Source: Halichondria panicea
Lineage: Eukaryota; Porifera; Demospongiae; Suberitida; Halichondriidae
Direction of reading: 5' to 3'
Assembly: GCF_963675165.1 (NCBI RefSeq)
Contig: NC_087390.1
Coordinates: 2,680,001-2,744,000 of the forward strand
DNA length: 64,000 nt
Shown here: positions 34,720 through 46,139 of the stretch, piece by piece
Position numbering within the stretch: position 1 is the stretch's first letter
How the letters are laid out: each line of letters begins with the position of its first letter
The notes under the pieces: generated by a model
Seen by the model: the letters and a program-made list of their open reading frames with translations, nothing else
What the model was told of the DNA's origin: nothing
Database searches by the model: none
Position numbers and translations under genes: made by a program

Positions 34720-36404
34720 GCATTTTAGATTATAGCAACCGTGAGTATCAATAGCCAATCAGATTTGAATGTTCTTATTTAATCTTTGCTACATGATTTT
34801 CTAAGTAAGTACATGACTTTCTAAGTTGGATAGAATACTTCCTTTATACTGACAATTGTTGTTGTGTACAACCCACATGCATGTACATGTGTATACTCAG
34901 GAATGTACTCCTGGTATACTGTATTGCATTAACTCAAGGTTTCCATGGATACTGTATAGGCCTAACCACAACCCTCACAGAAGCTGTATATAACTGACCA
35001 GTGGTTCAGTTAGTCTCGTCCCCAAGCTTTATTTTTTCTTTTGTCTTGTCTGTTCTCTCAATATAAATGTGGCTAGAGATGATGGAGGCACTAAAGAAGG
35101 ACACGATGGACGTAAAAGAAAAAGTAAAGCCTGGTATGCGAAGTTGTGTGATCCACATACATTTTTATGAACGTGGGCGATATGTAGCCCACAATCGTGA
35201 TGTAGAGTATCACAACAGTCTACTGAGCATCTACTCTGATAAGGAGGTGGGGTCTATCGTCTCACCTTTCCTAGGTAGGCAACGTCTGCTTTGCATTCAG
35301 TCAGTACGGTTTTTGCTTCACACTGCAGTCGTTTGCTAGGATCTACACTGATGCTTATATGGTGAGAGCTAGGCTATACAAACATTCAGTACTTGCACTG
35401 TATGTGACATTTTTTCCTGTGTGGTTAATGGTTGTTGGTGAAGTTTATAGATGAGTGAGTGCAATTAAAAACAATGCTAGTGTAGGTCTGTGCTTCAAAT
35501 ACCAATATATCACTGTAAACAATGCTCTTTGCATGCTTGCTAGACTTGAAGGCTGACACGTTAGATCTATAAGGGGTCAATTTGCAAAACTGTATAGGTA
35601 ATATTATATTTCAGTGTTATTCATTCCTGCACATTAAAGTACCAGGACGTTTTATAGTTATACTTCTTCGTCTTTAGCTAAAGCCGTCACTATGCCTTGG
35701 TGTGCACATGCGCAGCATGGCATTAATGACAGAATCTTGTGTAGCAAAATCTGTTGATATAACTATAGCTATTCTATACCTAGTAGTCAGCTCTGCACTA
35801 AAACGCTAGCTGTTGGTATAGCTTCAAGAGTGAGCTTATACACCTTGTTTTATTAGCCTGCATGGATTCCTGGCCATCTATCTTCACTGTAGTTCCAAGG
35901 AGAGGCTGAACTGTTCATACTTGTTTGCTCTGTAAACTGTTAAGTTGCTATAGGAACTAATATTCGTAGCTGACTACCTAATTGTGGTTTTGCTTTGAGC
36001 TAACCACTGATCGCATCCTCTATACTATAGTATCATGAATCAACCGACAGTTGCCCCGGCCCCTGGAATTCTAGATCTAGCTTTTAGCATTGTGCAATAA
36101 GTACTGTGAAAATTGATCTGCACGTACGCAATGCTTTGTTGAATTATACAGTGCATAGTGCATTGTAAACGATACAGTGTCGTAGGGAGCACCCTCTTAT
36201 CTCTAAATCATAATTATACGTTTAGTAGACTTCCCTTTGATCTTTATTATGCATACCATTGCATAAATGCTTCTGAGATTGAATGAGAGCAGCTACTGCA
36301 AAAGCTAACTGGGCCGAGTTTCCATGGCAATGTCTAATCAACCTCTCAATACTATACACAGTGGATTCTCCGTCCCTAAATCACATGACCACCATTGTAC
36401 AGAG
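34720..36404. other. Non-genic stretch with a dispersed repeat
   Basis: 35110-35225 (AGAAAAAGTAAAGCCTGG, GAACGTGGGCGATATGTAGC) recurs inverted at 52236-52330, so the 90-codon ORF overlapping it is probably repeat sequence. No other gene seen. Confidence 0.5.
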
Positions 36405-36414
36405 TTAAAAAGAG

Positions 36415-36594
36415 AACGTGAAATCACTGCTGCAAAAACATAATATGTTTAGGAACCTGGTCAAAGTGTGTGCACAGCATTCAGTATTCATTGGTCGTTT
36501 ATTTTCTGTGTTTGCTTGCAACTCAGCAACGACTACTACAAGCAGGTACAGGGAATTGCTCATGGAGCCAAACTGTCAACTATATGCTATGTGG
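36415..36594 (+). pseudogene. TERT motif B exon pair (separated fragment)
   Basis: 36415-about 36464 (SLLQKHNMFRNLVK, then GT before a GTGTGC donor) joins in phase to 36527-36594, giving NLVKVNDYYKQVQGIAHGA and KLSTICYV. This matches the TERT stretch ending in motif B (QGIPQGS-LST). Pro, Gln and Ser of that motif are replaced (QGIAHGAKLST), which suggests a decayed copy. The downstream catalytic motif C exon is not found; EFTUD2 sequence follows. It may once have followed the exons at 6581-10565. Confidence 0.6.
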
Positions 36595-37501
36595 GTGAGT
36601 TGACTTTTCCTTCCAGGTAGTATACATATAATTATGATTACAAATCACCTTATAGCTGTTGATTTTGCTTGATTGTGTGCAATACTTACACTCACACACT
36701 AGCTTGAATGTGCAACTTTACATCTGTATTAAATACTTGTACTTTTATCCCCTCTCCTTCAGACGTACATTCACTCGTAAGCCCCCCAGTGTGGACGCGG
36801 CCCGCAACTTTGTCGAGTTCCCCACTTTATAAGATATTCGCTCTGCATGACTGTGGGAGATGTGGACACTCACTATACTTCAGGTGACACTGACTTACTG
36901 ACAATTTTTACAATTGTGTTTGCCTGCTTACAATCGCCTGTGTAGACACACTACTGACATGCACTGTTGGTAAGATTTGATAATGCACTTATGGATGAAA
37001 TTTGCTAATGGCATAATTATATTAAAGTCACTGCTACATACCAGTATATATATGTGGCATGAATACATCATCTGGCACTATACCATTGTGTGTGTGTGCC
37101 ACACACTGTCAAGTGATGCATGGGTCTAGAGCAAATCACTAATTTAAAAAGGTCAAGATCAAACAAGTGCATTTATACCCACGTGGCCACAAACCTATCG
37201 CTTGGTTGGCTTGGGCTATCTTGTCTGCACATTAACTCCAGCTAAATGTTTGTTTTAAGGCACCCTCTGCTCTAGTAAGAATTACCTTCATCATTTTATA
37301 ACTTAGCTAGGTTACTATACACCCAATAACTGGCAGTATAAGTTTTGCTAAATGCTTCATCTTTTAGTCATCTCCCTCCCTCACACACAGGCTCAGATAT
37401 TCCGTCCTTTCAAGTTTAAAACTCTGTGATAAAGATCACTGTGGAGCCAGCAAATCCATTGGAATTTCCCAAGGTATTAAATGGTCAACAAGTCCTACCT
37501 A

Positions 37502-37720
37502 TACTGGTCATTATAGGTGTGTGGTATATACTGGTCATTATAGGTGTGTGGTATATACTGGTCATTATAGGTGTGTGGTATATATACTGGTCATTATAGG
37601 TGTGTGGTATATACTGCATGGTCATTATAGGTGTGTGGTATATACTGGTCATTATAGGTGTGTGGTATATACTGGTCATTACAGGTGTGTGGTATATACT
37701 GGTCATTATAGGTGTGTATA
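37502..37720. repeat. Minisatellite, eight 27-bp units
   Basis: Unit TGGTCATTATAGGTGTGTGG followed by TATATAC, with small indels in units 3 and 4 and one T-to-C change in unit 7. It starts at the 3' end of an EFTUD2 exon remnant. Translated ORFs on both strands are repeat artefacts. Confidence 0.95.
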
Positions 37721-37846
37721 TAAGCTGCTATGCATAAATACTTACTGACATGCAATGCATAAGTTCAGTCTACATAATAGCTCCAATTATGATGCAATTA
37801 ACAAGCCAGTCTCAAGCATTTTTCCTGCACCCAAGACCAAGTATCA

Positions 37847-38179
37847 ATGGATCTTAGCTATAGTTTGCAAAGTACTGGATGCAATAGTCTCTCTATAGAA
37901 TGCAGTGAAGCATCAAGAAGCTGTTTTGAGCTGGTGATTGGACTGCAGAACACTACCAAAGTCTACACTTGCACTGTTGCTCCAAGATTTGTTAGCTCAC
38001 CCATGCAAGTGCAAGCTACCCAGCTGATCACGAGGGCTGATTATCGATCTGAGCTTGTCACTGGACCGCAGAACTGTATCCAGTTGGTTCGATGCACTAA
38101 AGTCGTGCAACAAGAAACTGACTGCGCTGCAAGTGGAGGGATGACGCTGGCTAAAAGAGACATTCTGATTCACCGATAA
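37847..38179 (+). CDS. Orphan small protein, 110 aa (paralogue of 58633-58956)
   Basis: ATG to TAA ORF without introns, product not recognised. It has no obvious signal peptide or membrane segment, about seven cysteines, and two internal segments of similar wording (ELVIGLQN and ELVTGPQN, each followed by a Cys-containing strand). It aligns end to end with the 107-codon ORF at 58633; all length differences are multiples of three, and the C-terminus (VVQQETDC, MTLAKRDILIHR) is nearly identical. Preserved frame despite indels suggests it was coding at least until recently. It could be a terminal exon of a larger gene. Confidence 0.45.
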   Translation: MDLSYSLQSTGCNSLSIECSEASRSCFELVIGLQNTTKVYTCTVAPRFVSSPMQVQATQLITRADYRSELVTGPQNCIQLVRCTKVVQQETDCAASGGMTLAKRDILIHR

Positions 38180-38551
38180 CTGCAAAGAGATTATTTTATT
38201 ATTTTACCTTTGTGATATCTCTTTATATATAGTGTTTCTTTCGCATACCCCTTGCTTCTAGTTTTGTCTTATTGCATTATGTTTGTTTGCCATTACTGAC
38301 TTCTGATATGACGATCTGCATGCATTTCCACTTGGCTAAGACTATTTTCATTCTCTCATTCGTGCAAATTGTGTAATGTGTAAATGTACGTGTAACTTGG
38401 TTTTTTAATGTTTTATGGCTTATGATATGCACGGGTCCGCATGCATTTTCACTTGACCATTTTAATGGTGCTGATATGCATGGTGGTGTGCAGTAAGGCC
38501 ATGCATGTTTGGTGCACACCTCATCATTTCCTATCCTCCTCCCCCTTCCAG
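38180..38551. other. Intron-like spacer in the EFTUD2 pseudogene
   Basis: AT-rich, with TGATATGACGGTCTGCAT-like strings that recur near 40755 and 40860. No gene. Confidence 0.3.
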
Positions 38552-39773
38552 GAACAAACTGATCCTCCGGAGAAGGGACTGGTCGAGGACATTGAAGGGG
38601 AGGTGGTGCAGATAGCTAAGAAGATTGGAGGTTCTTCCAGATAAAGTTCGATTGGGACCTGTTGGGAGCTCGCTTCATCTGGGTACCGGACCCAACATTC
38701 TGTTGGATGACACTCTGCCTTCTGAGGTGAGTAGTACAGCTTATCATGATATCGTCGTTAATTATCTGTGAAACAAAATACTAATGATATCCATAGGAAT
38801 AATATTTAGGTAACTAACTGCCTCGAGACAAGTTATTTAGCACGAATATCAGCTATGCATGGTGGCTTAATGAGATTCATAACCTGAGCTTTAAACATTG
38901 TTGAGTTAGTACAGCTCTAAATATGTCGCGTTCATCATGAATCTAATGTCATTTTTTTTGCCAATTATGTGGGAATAATAGGCAATTTGAAAAGAATAAT
39001 AGGCTGTTAACTTGAGCATAAAAGAATAGCAGGTAATATCTCTACCAACCCATATTGCCTACTCAGCATTTATCACTGTATGTACACGGACTCTGCTGCA
39101 TGTACTACACACTGTACGTGTGTTTTAGCTGTCAATTTATTATAGATAGTACAGTCTTCATACTTGCACTGGGTAAAGATGCTGCAGTTAAAAAAGGCTA
39201 TGAATGTCATGGGTAGGGAAAATGGGAAATAGCGTAAACTGAGGTGCAAAACATGTGTATCTGATATCCATTTACCCCTACCAGGTGGTTAGCTTACAAT
39301 GTATAGCTGCAAGAGACTTCTCTCACAGTAAAAACACTTGGAAGGCCTGCAATTCCCAAGCAGGTGAGCTAGTGGTAGGGGGGGTGGGGGGGGAGCATTT
39401 GTAATAAAGTACCTATTTTCTTTCGCACCCCTCTTCTACTGCTTACATTACCTAGACTGTTAAATGTGATTGTTTTGGCCACTCAACCAGCTCGATTATA
39501 ATAATATGCAATAAAGTGTGTTTTATTGTGCTCATCTCTATAACAATAAACAGGTGTTTTCATGCAAGATTAGCATCCAACAGATGTATCCGAGACATTC
39601 TGAGCTTGTTTATACACTCTCATGAATTTGTTAGCGTAAGTTTGAAATATCCAATGCTTTAATATCCCCTGTAGATTGTCCCCGGAGACCCACTGGGCAA
39701 GAGCATAGTAATTCGTCCCCCTGGAGCCACAGCCTGTCCCCCACCTCGCCAGGGAGTTCATGATCAAAACGAG

Positions 39774-40092
39774 GTGTGTGGACTTTAACAACCTCTTTAT
39801 CAGTAACCGACGTGTCACTTAACAATAAACCCCAGTAGTTGATTGAGCTATACCTATACCTATACAGCAGAGATGTTCATTGTTGGAACTCCCATGATTG
39901 TATTTATAGCTGAAGTTATGAGTAGAGGAAATTCCCAAATGGAGTGTTTGTCTCAAAAATAGTACGTACCTTGGCCTTTAAGTAAGTTATTCAGAAAACG
40001 TAACTGTGCTTCTTTATCAAATATAGAAACACACAAACCATAGCTACGATCCCAACTAATTATCAACTAATTATCATGGTTCCCAAACACAC
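39774..40092. other. Spacer between EFTUD2 and TRAF remnants
   Basis: No exon or transposon end seen. Confidence 0.3.
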
Positions 40093-41750
40093 AGATTCAC
40101 GACTGTGAGAGGGCACTAGACTACTTGTGGGGAGAGGTGCCTAGGAGAGAGGTCAGTTCGGAGATGTGGTTAGAACACAAGATCCTGAGATATCATTTCC
40201 CAGTCTCAATGAATAAATTATACCCTAAAATGAAGGTTGTTTAGTTAATGATCGTTATCCACTTCCCGACACAGATGCTCAAGCAGACTCACCATGCATG
40301 CAACTACAAAGACTTAACGTAATTGATACTTAACTATGCACGTTAGCACATATATACGATTAGAATCCCAACTGATTAATGGTTCCCTATGGCTAACACA
40401 CAAATTCAGAAGGAGTGTGGGATGCACTAGACTATAATTTTGGACTGTGTTGATGGAGAACTATTTGGATTGATGTTTTCTCTGCCAGTTTGTTGTTTAC
40501 AGTGTTCTTTGTCTGTGTTTTCTGTGGAGCATAAGAATTCCTGCAAGTTTGGAGCAGTACAATGCCCCAACTAAACATACGGCTGTAAAGAGTAGGAGTC
40601 AATTACAGGACCACCTCAACAATAAATGCAACTTTAACCCCATCACTTGTGTGTTTGTTTGGCAATACTGACTTTGCATGTAGCAAGATATGAAATGTTT
40701 CCCCTCACTTTCGTGAACTGGTATGGGGTTTCCCTTGATGATAGGATACTAACTCATGATATGACGGTCTGCATTCATTTCCACTTGGCGCTTAGATTCA
40801 GGTATTGCATTGTATACAGGTACGTATATACATGTAGACCTCTTGGTTTTGTTATGGCTTATGATATGCGCGGGTCCTGCATCCATATACATTTTCACTT
40901 GGCTAAGACCATTTTAATATGGTACTGCATGATATGATGGTGTGCAGACTTTTGGTGCACAAAACAACTAATTGTGAATGACTAATGTCTCAGTATCTGT
41001 GTTGGTAGTCAACAACTAATTGTTAAAATGACAAATGTCTCAGTTTATGTGCTGGTATAGTCAACTATCTAACTCTTCTTTTGATGCCAGTTTGTTGTTT
41101 ACGGTGTTTTTTGTCTGTTTTTTCTTTAGGAGTATAATAATTCCTGCAAGTTTGGATCAGTACAATGCCCTAACTCAAATATGCAGCTGTAAAGAGGAAC
41201 TGTAGAAGTCAATTACAGGACCACCTCAACAATAAATGCAACTGCAACCCGATTACTTGTCGATGGTGTGGGACAACACACCCTCAATGAAGACATCAGT
41301 TATTCATCCATAATAATATAGAAAACCTTACTGTGCTTCTTAAGAGTCACTATTATAATAGCTGCACGTATAGCCGTTTAGAACTCCCAACTAATCATCA
41401 CGATTCCCAAACACACAGATTCACATTCAGAAGGAGTGTGAGATGGCACTAGACTACTGCCCCAATGGGTGTGGGGAAAGGTTACCTAGGAGAGAGGTGA
41501 GTTCTGATGTCAGAGGCTAATTCGATAAATTGCCTTTTTAGTACATTTTGTGTTATATTCTAAAATTGGTTATTGATCTTAGTATATTTTACAACATAAT
41601 TTCCTGTGTTATAGTGCATGATACTAAAATTGAGTTTGTTTAGTTATTGATCTTTACCCACTCCCTCCACAGATGCTCAAGCATACTAGAACAGTGTGCA
41701 CTCACCAAGTAAGAGAATGCGACTACAAAGACTTATGGTGCACCTACAAG
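40093..41750 (+). pseudogene. Tandem TRAF-type zinc-finger exon remnants
   Basis: TRAF zinc fingers mediate adaptor assembly in receptor signalling. The best-kept pair is 41419-41496 (ECEMALDYCPNGCGERLPRR) and 41673-41750 (HTRTVCTHQVRECDYKDL, CTYK), both 78 nt, phase 0, with AG/GT sites. Shorter, decayed copies sit at about 40093-40152 (IHDCERALDY, then a deletion), 40276-40320 (MLKQTHHACNYKDL) and 40400-40440. A repeated GTCAATTACAGGACCACCTC block at 40598, 41209 and 41893 (and 10779) separates them. After 41837 the next exon starts GTIK and fails. The 53861-56362 gene has the intact equivalent on the other strand. Confidence 0.65.
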
Positions 41751-42019
41751 GTACATTCACACAGCATTTATTCACTTTTCGACTTATATGCACTCCTATA
41801 ATTATGTGATGTTTTATGCTCTTATTCGTGTGTAGGGTACCATCAAGGTAAAGAAGGTTGGCAGACAAACCTGTACTTAATTTTTATTTGGAGTCAATTA
41901 CAGGACCACCTCAACAATAAATGCAACTTCAATCCGATAACATATGCGTTAGTTCTACTGATTTCTACTGCCCTAACATATACGTACACTTGTTTTGCAT
42001 TCTGTTCATTATCACATAG

Positions 42020-42111
42020 GGGTTGGTTCCTTAAGAGTGTATTGAGACGTTTGGTCCCACTAGAGCTGTGGGGGTCGAAGTACAACAGGATATCACATTG
42101 TATTCTACCAG
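42020..42111 (+). pseudogene. TERT QFP-exon fragment (block B)
   Basis: Near-identical to 10903-10992; reads FLKSVLRRLVPLELWGSKYN, then diverges. Confidence 0.75.
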
Positions 42112-42388
42112 GTTTGTGAGTTTGTCTAAGCTAGTGTATACAAATGTACTTGTGTGGTTTTCATTGCATTTACTGTATGAATTCGATAAGTTGCCTTCTT
42201 GGAATTTCTATTGTACAACAGAGGGCCTCCAATTAATCTTAGTTCGGAGATATTCGCACTTACTGAACCCTCTAATGAGCGGCCTCCTTACATTAGATTA
42301 TTGTTTTCTTACCATTTGTTTGTATGCTCTTGCTTGTTTGTTTACTTAAAGCAGTTTACTCTTTAAAACTAGCCCCTCCCCCTTGCAG

Positions 42389-42566
42389 TGTGGCTTGAGC
42401 ATCAAGGCCACGCCCCTCTCCCTCATGATGCTGGACCCTCGTAGCAAGTTGTACCTGATCAACGTATTTCACACTACAGGGCATGTGAACTTCTCCTCTG
42501 AGGTGACTGCTGCCTTCAGGCTCTGTGATGGTCTCGTACTGTTTGTGGATGCTTCAGAAGGGCTGG
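42389..42566 (+). pseudogene. EFTUD2 GTPase-domain exon (block B)
   Basis: Same exon as 11281-11454, with FHTTGH where EFTUD2 has DTPGH (both D and P lost). Four extra bases (CTGG) lie before the GTGAGT donor, changing the splice phase. Confidence 0.8.
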
Positions 42567-43271
42567 GTGAGTGCTCTCATACATGTTTTAGGGTTGGTAG
42601 ATTATACTTACTATGTAATGCAATAAAATTATTGTTCTGCTCAATATTATGCTAGCTGATCAGAACAATATTACATCACGTAGCTAGCACGTATACAGGA
42701 GCCTACTTCACATGTGACTATACTATCATCCTAGAAATGTACTGCAACAAACCTTACAGTAGTTGCTCATCTTAATTCCACAAATAAAACGTTTGAGTAT
42801 AAAAGGAATAAGCGTGAAGCATATAATGTAATTCCTGTTCATTTTGATCATCTTGTATGTACAGGTAATGTTGCTATAGTAATGTGTCACATTATATATA
42901 GTGCTATATCTGGGTTTGAAACTTTAGGCTAGAGCCAAAGTTAGCCCACATGATCTAAACTATTAATATGCTTGTCACAAATGGTGCATGCAATCTGATT
43001 GGTCACTGCACGAGATTTTACTTGTAGCTAGACCTATCTTTGTCAGATGTCTTCCAAGTAGGTCTATATTGATGAAAGCAAGGTGGATAGCGGCCAAATG
43101 GAATAGATTACAGTCATACGAGGAGTGCAGACAAAAAATATTGATTGAGGAAGTCACAATGTCCCTAACCTTTTGTAATAACGTTTGAACAACTTCCCAA
43201 CAAGGAATATAAAAGTCATGCACATATAGCCGACAGAGTCCCATGGATTTCACAACTCGTAAACAGAAACT

Positions 43272-43310
43272 ATGGCAGCCTCAATTCAAACAGGATATGA
43301 TGACTTCGAG
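43272..43310 (+). pseudogene. Candidate TRAF-like first exon (block B)
   Basis: MAASIQTGYDDFE then a GTGGGTAG donor, with TATAAAAG at 43208-43215. See 12155-12193. The two copies differ at codons 3 and 5, both amino-acid changing. Confidence 0.35.
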
Positions 43311-44025
43311 GTGGGTAGAGAGTAGAGGGGACTACAGTGAGAGCACAATTAACATCATAATTTACATCAGCTAGTATGTGGTGCAAAAGATGGGCATTGA
43401 TCATCGACCATAATTATGATCGTTGCTAAAAAAGAGGCCGGCCTGTTGCATGAAACAGCTAAGTGCAGCTTTGCAGCTCTTTCCTCACTATTATAGCTAG
43501 CTTTCTAGTGCAGAACTAGTAAGTAGAGTAGAAACACTCTATGGACAATTTTACTACGCACTGTTTTAAAAGGCTGCACTGGCACAAATTTCTATCCAAG
43601 AAATGCGACTTAGCCACACACACACGCACACACAAGCACACTACCGTATAAATTTAATGTGTGCATTTCTCACTGAACAGGACTACATACCACACCTTTG
43701 TTATGCACAATGTCTAAACTACAGCAGCTGTTGCATGATGACTCTGGGCACCAGCAATAAAGCAACATTCGTTTTAACTCTTGACAATGTGTATAAAATA
43801 GCCCACCCAGTTTTGTATCAATTAAGCCATTGTATATCTAAATGCATTTACATGATCATAACACCTCCTTTGATACAGTAGAAGGCATTGTATTACTTAA
43901 TGCTATTTCGTATACGGTATACCTACCTACTACTAACCAACACGTACCAACCTACATGCATGTATCATGTACACGACCCGTCTTTTGCTGTTTTTGATTG
44001 CAACCTTGCCTCCTTGTTCTCTCAG

Positions 44026-44166
44026 GTTGGTCGTCTATGGATCTCTGAAGCCAACTATCAAGTTGAGATCAGTCGAGTGCCGGCTGGTAACTGGGTGCTC
44101 ATAGAGGGAGTGGACCAGACCATCACCAAGACAGCCACCATCACACAGATCAACGACTCAGAGGAC
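44026..44166 (+). pseudogene. EFTUD2 domain II exon, open frame (block B)
   Basis: 47 codons in phase 0: [47 protein letters not shown], with a CTCTCAG acceptor and a GTGAGTGG donor. The frame is intact, unlike the block A copy. With no intact neighbouring EFTUD2 exons it is still treated as a fragment. Confidence 0.85.
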
Positions 44167-44510
44167 GTGAGTGGGTGTAGGGTATACTGTGAGACTGCTT
44201 GGCTTTTGGTTTAGTGGATTTTGGCCCCTCTATATAAGACTTGATCTGAGCACATGCCGTGATAGGTTAGAGGTCTCTTGGTATAGATCTTGCTATTTGT
44301 ATTGTTAAGTTTCTGGGTATTTTCCTTCTACCGTTTATAGGGGGAGTTCGTTTACCATGAACGTGTTGATTATGACTTTATCGTGCACTGTATTGCATGC
44401 GTTCCTGTTAACCGTGCCAAAATGTTTTCGTGGTAAAATAGGTCAGCTTTGCCCACGAAAACAACGAAATATTAACCCCACAAAAATTACCCGCTATATA
44501 TACATAATAG

Positions 44511-44643
44511 TTAGATACTGTTTAGGAGGTATCTATGGGAATTATAAGCCCAAAGGCCTGCTGTAGTATCCCGAGCGAAGCGAGGATACTACGAGTGCCT
44601 GCGGGCTTATAATTCCCATAGATACCGACTAAACAGTATCTAA
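44511..44643. mobile_element. 133-bp hairpin element (TTAGATACTGTTTAGG)
   Basis: TTAGATACTGTTTAGGAGGT with TATGGGAATTATAAGCCC faces its complement ending AAACAGTATCTAA, and the centre is itself a small hairpin (GTATCCCGAGCGAAGCGAGG). Same family as 34593-34719 and 56443-56578. Absent from block A. Confidence 0.8.
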
Positions 44644-44687
44644 CGAGTTTAGTTGCTAGGTTCATTTCAAAAACTAACTGAAAGAAT

Positions 44688-45131
44688 GGACGTGGACGAA
44701 GACCTAGGCCTAGACAAGCTCTTTTCTGAAGAAGTACTCGGTATAATAATGACCGAGCCCATAGACCCCGCCCTCTATGACATAAATGTGGAGGCAGAGC
44801 TGGCTACTCTTTCTACAGAACAAAGAAAGGAGGAGGAGCTGGACGAGCCAACAGAACCTGCACAATCTTCTCTACCTAACTCAAAGCGAATGAAGCAAAG
44901 TATCTGCAGGCCTCTTATCACGGCAGGTGCAGTGTACAGTTTGGATAGTGATATCTGCATAAGGTGAATAATTAGAATGGAAATCCCGGGATTGACCTGT
45001 TCAAGGATGCTTGTTTTGCTGACTTTCGAGTGTGCCTAAACTCCGAAATGAAGCGCTTGCAGAGAGCTGGACTAGGGTCACAAAAGAAGGCTGAACCTCT
45101 AATACATACTCCGTGCAACTGCTGCTACTAG
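44688..45131 (+). pseudogene. Crypton-derived DUF3504-type protein fragment
   Basis: An acidic 93-codon ORF (MDVDEDLGLDKLFSEE start) is followed in another frame by DLFKDACFADFRVCLNSEMK and RLQRAGLGSQKKAEPL. The latter resembles the segment just before the DUF3504 (Crypton tyrosine-recombinase-like) domain of ZMYM/QRICH1-type proteins. The recombinase core is absent. It lies between the hairpin at 44511 and the MULE at 45353, within DNA missing from block A. Confidence 0.5.
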
Positions 45132-45352
45132 ACAGCGACTGAACATTATAATTTTTTGTCATTACCAAAAACAGAACAGTTACTTCTCATTGTTTTTTAT
45201 AATACAATCTACAAAAAACATGTTTGAAAAACACAAAAATTAATAATGAATGGTTGTTGTGAACATGAAAATTACAGGTTTATATGAGAATTTACAGGTT
45301 AATATGGGAAATATAAACCCTGTACTGACCAATCAGATTGCTGGATTCTGGG

Positions 45353-46111
45353 TAGCCTCGATTCCAGGCCGCTTGAAGAAGGCGGCCTGGTATACCTTGT
45401 ATGCGCATGCGTGTACATTACCCCAAAAAGGGGGTAATCCGTGTATTTGTGGATACTGTCAGTAAAATAAACCGTATACTATTTGTATTCTGATTTTTCA
45501 GTCCGTTACATAAAATTATTGTGCAAAAATGACTGAGTTCTTACGCCCTTTATTGTATCAAGCCAAGTCTCTACTTAATGACACCCTACACTGTAAGGCT
45601 ACAGATGTTATAGGAAAGGCATGATGTGTTCCTGTGGGTCCCCTGATGAGGCTGTGGTAATATAGACCAGGCAAGTGTTCTGCTACTAAATCTTGCCTTT
45701 ATGTTCGACAAGAAGTCATTGCTGAAGATAAAGAAGCTAATGATTACTCCTTAAAGCTTTTAATAAGCTTTAACTCAACACTCAGGAAGTTATTCACTCA
45801 AGATCTACTGATGTATTAAAGAGTCAACCACTCTTCATAGCTGGCAGCTCTAGCTGTCTGGGAGGCTTTCTTAAACTGTCTCTTTGATAAACAGAGCTAG
45901 AAGAAGCAACACTGCTGCAGCATAATTATTCTACTTTGATTAGTGTCTCTGAAAGCTGCCATTGTGGTCACATTGTCATACGTATTATTCCCTTTTGTAA
46001 CTTTGTCCGTTTTTTTACAATTTGTATGATGAAATTGTTGTCAATTATTTCGCGCATGCGCATACAAGGTATACCAGGCCGCCTTGTTCAAGCGGCCTGG
46101 AATCGAGGCTA
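45353..46111. mobile_element. 759-bp non-autonomous MULE-like element, copy 2 (inverted)
   Basis: Same length and content as 1767-2525 but in opposite orientation. Exact 9-bp TSD GATTCTGGG (45344-45352, 46112-46120). Block A lacks it. Confidence 0.9.
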
Positions 46112-46139
46112 GATTCTGGGCTACTAGTAACTAAAGTAT

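Larger units (their letters stand above)
36765..39773 (+). pseudogene. EFTUD2/Snu114 pseudogene, four exon remnants in order
   Basis: Remnants: 36765-36880 (FTRKPPSVDAARNFVEF, then shifted PLYKIFA), 37391-37505 (AQIFRPFKFK, then in another frame SVIKITVEPANPLEFPK and NKSY), 38552-38726 (EKGLVEDIEGEVVQI, then shifted KFDWDLLGARFIW, then shifted GPNILLDDTLPSEV) and 39675-39773 (IVPGDPLGKSIVIRP, then shifted PHLAREFMIKT). All follow the EFTUD2 order, and many splice sites survive. At least five frameshifts and the loss of intervening exons mark it as dead. A minisatellite and an orphan ORF lie between exons. Confidence 0.85.

Noticed and set aside
35067-35339. 90-codon ORF beginning MWLEMMEALKKD
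   Set aside because: Overlaps sequence repeated in inverted orientation at 52236-52330; likely transposon DNA with no recognised domain.
37485-37748. Repetitive ORFs on both strands (MTSIYHTPI and VVYTGHYRC units)
   Set aside because: Translation of the 27-bp minisatellite.
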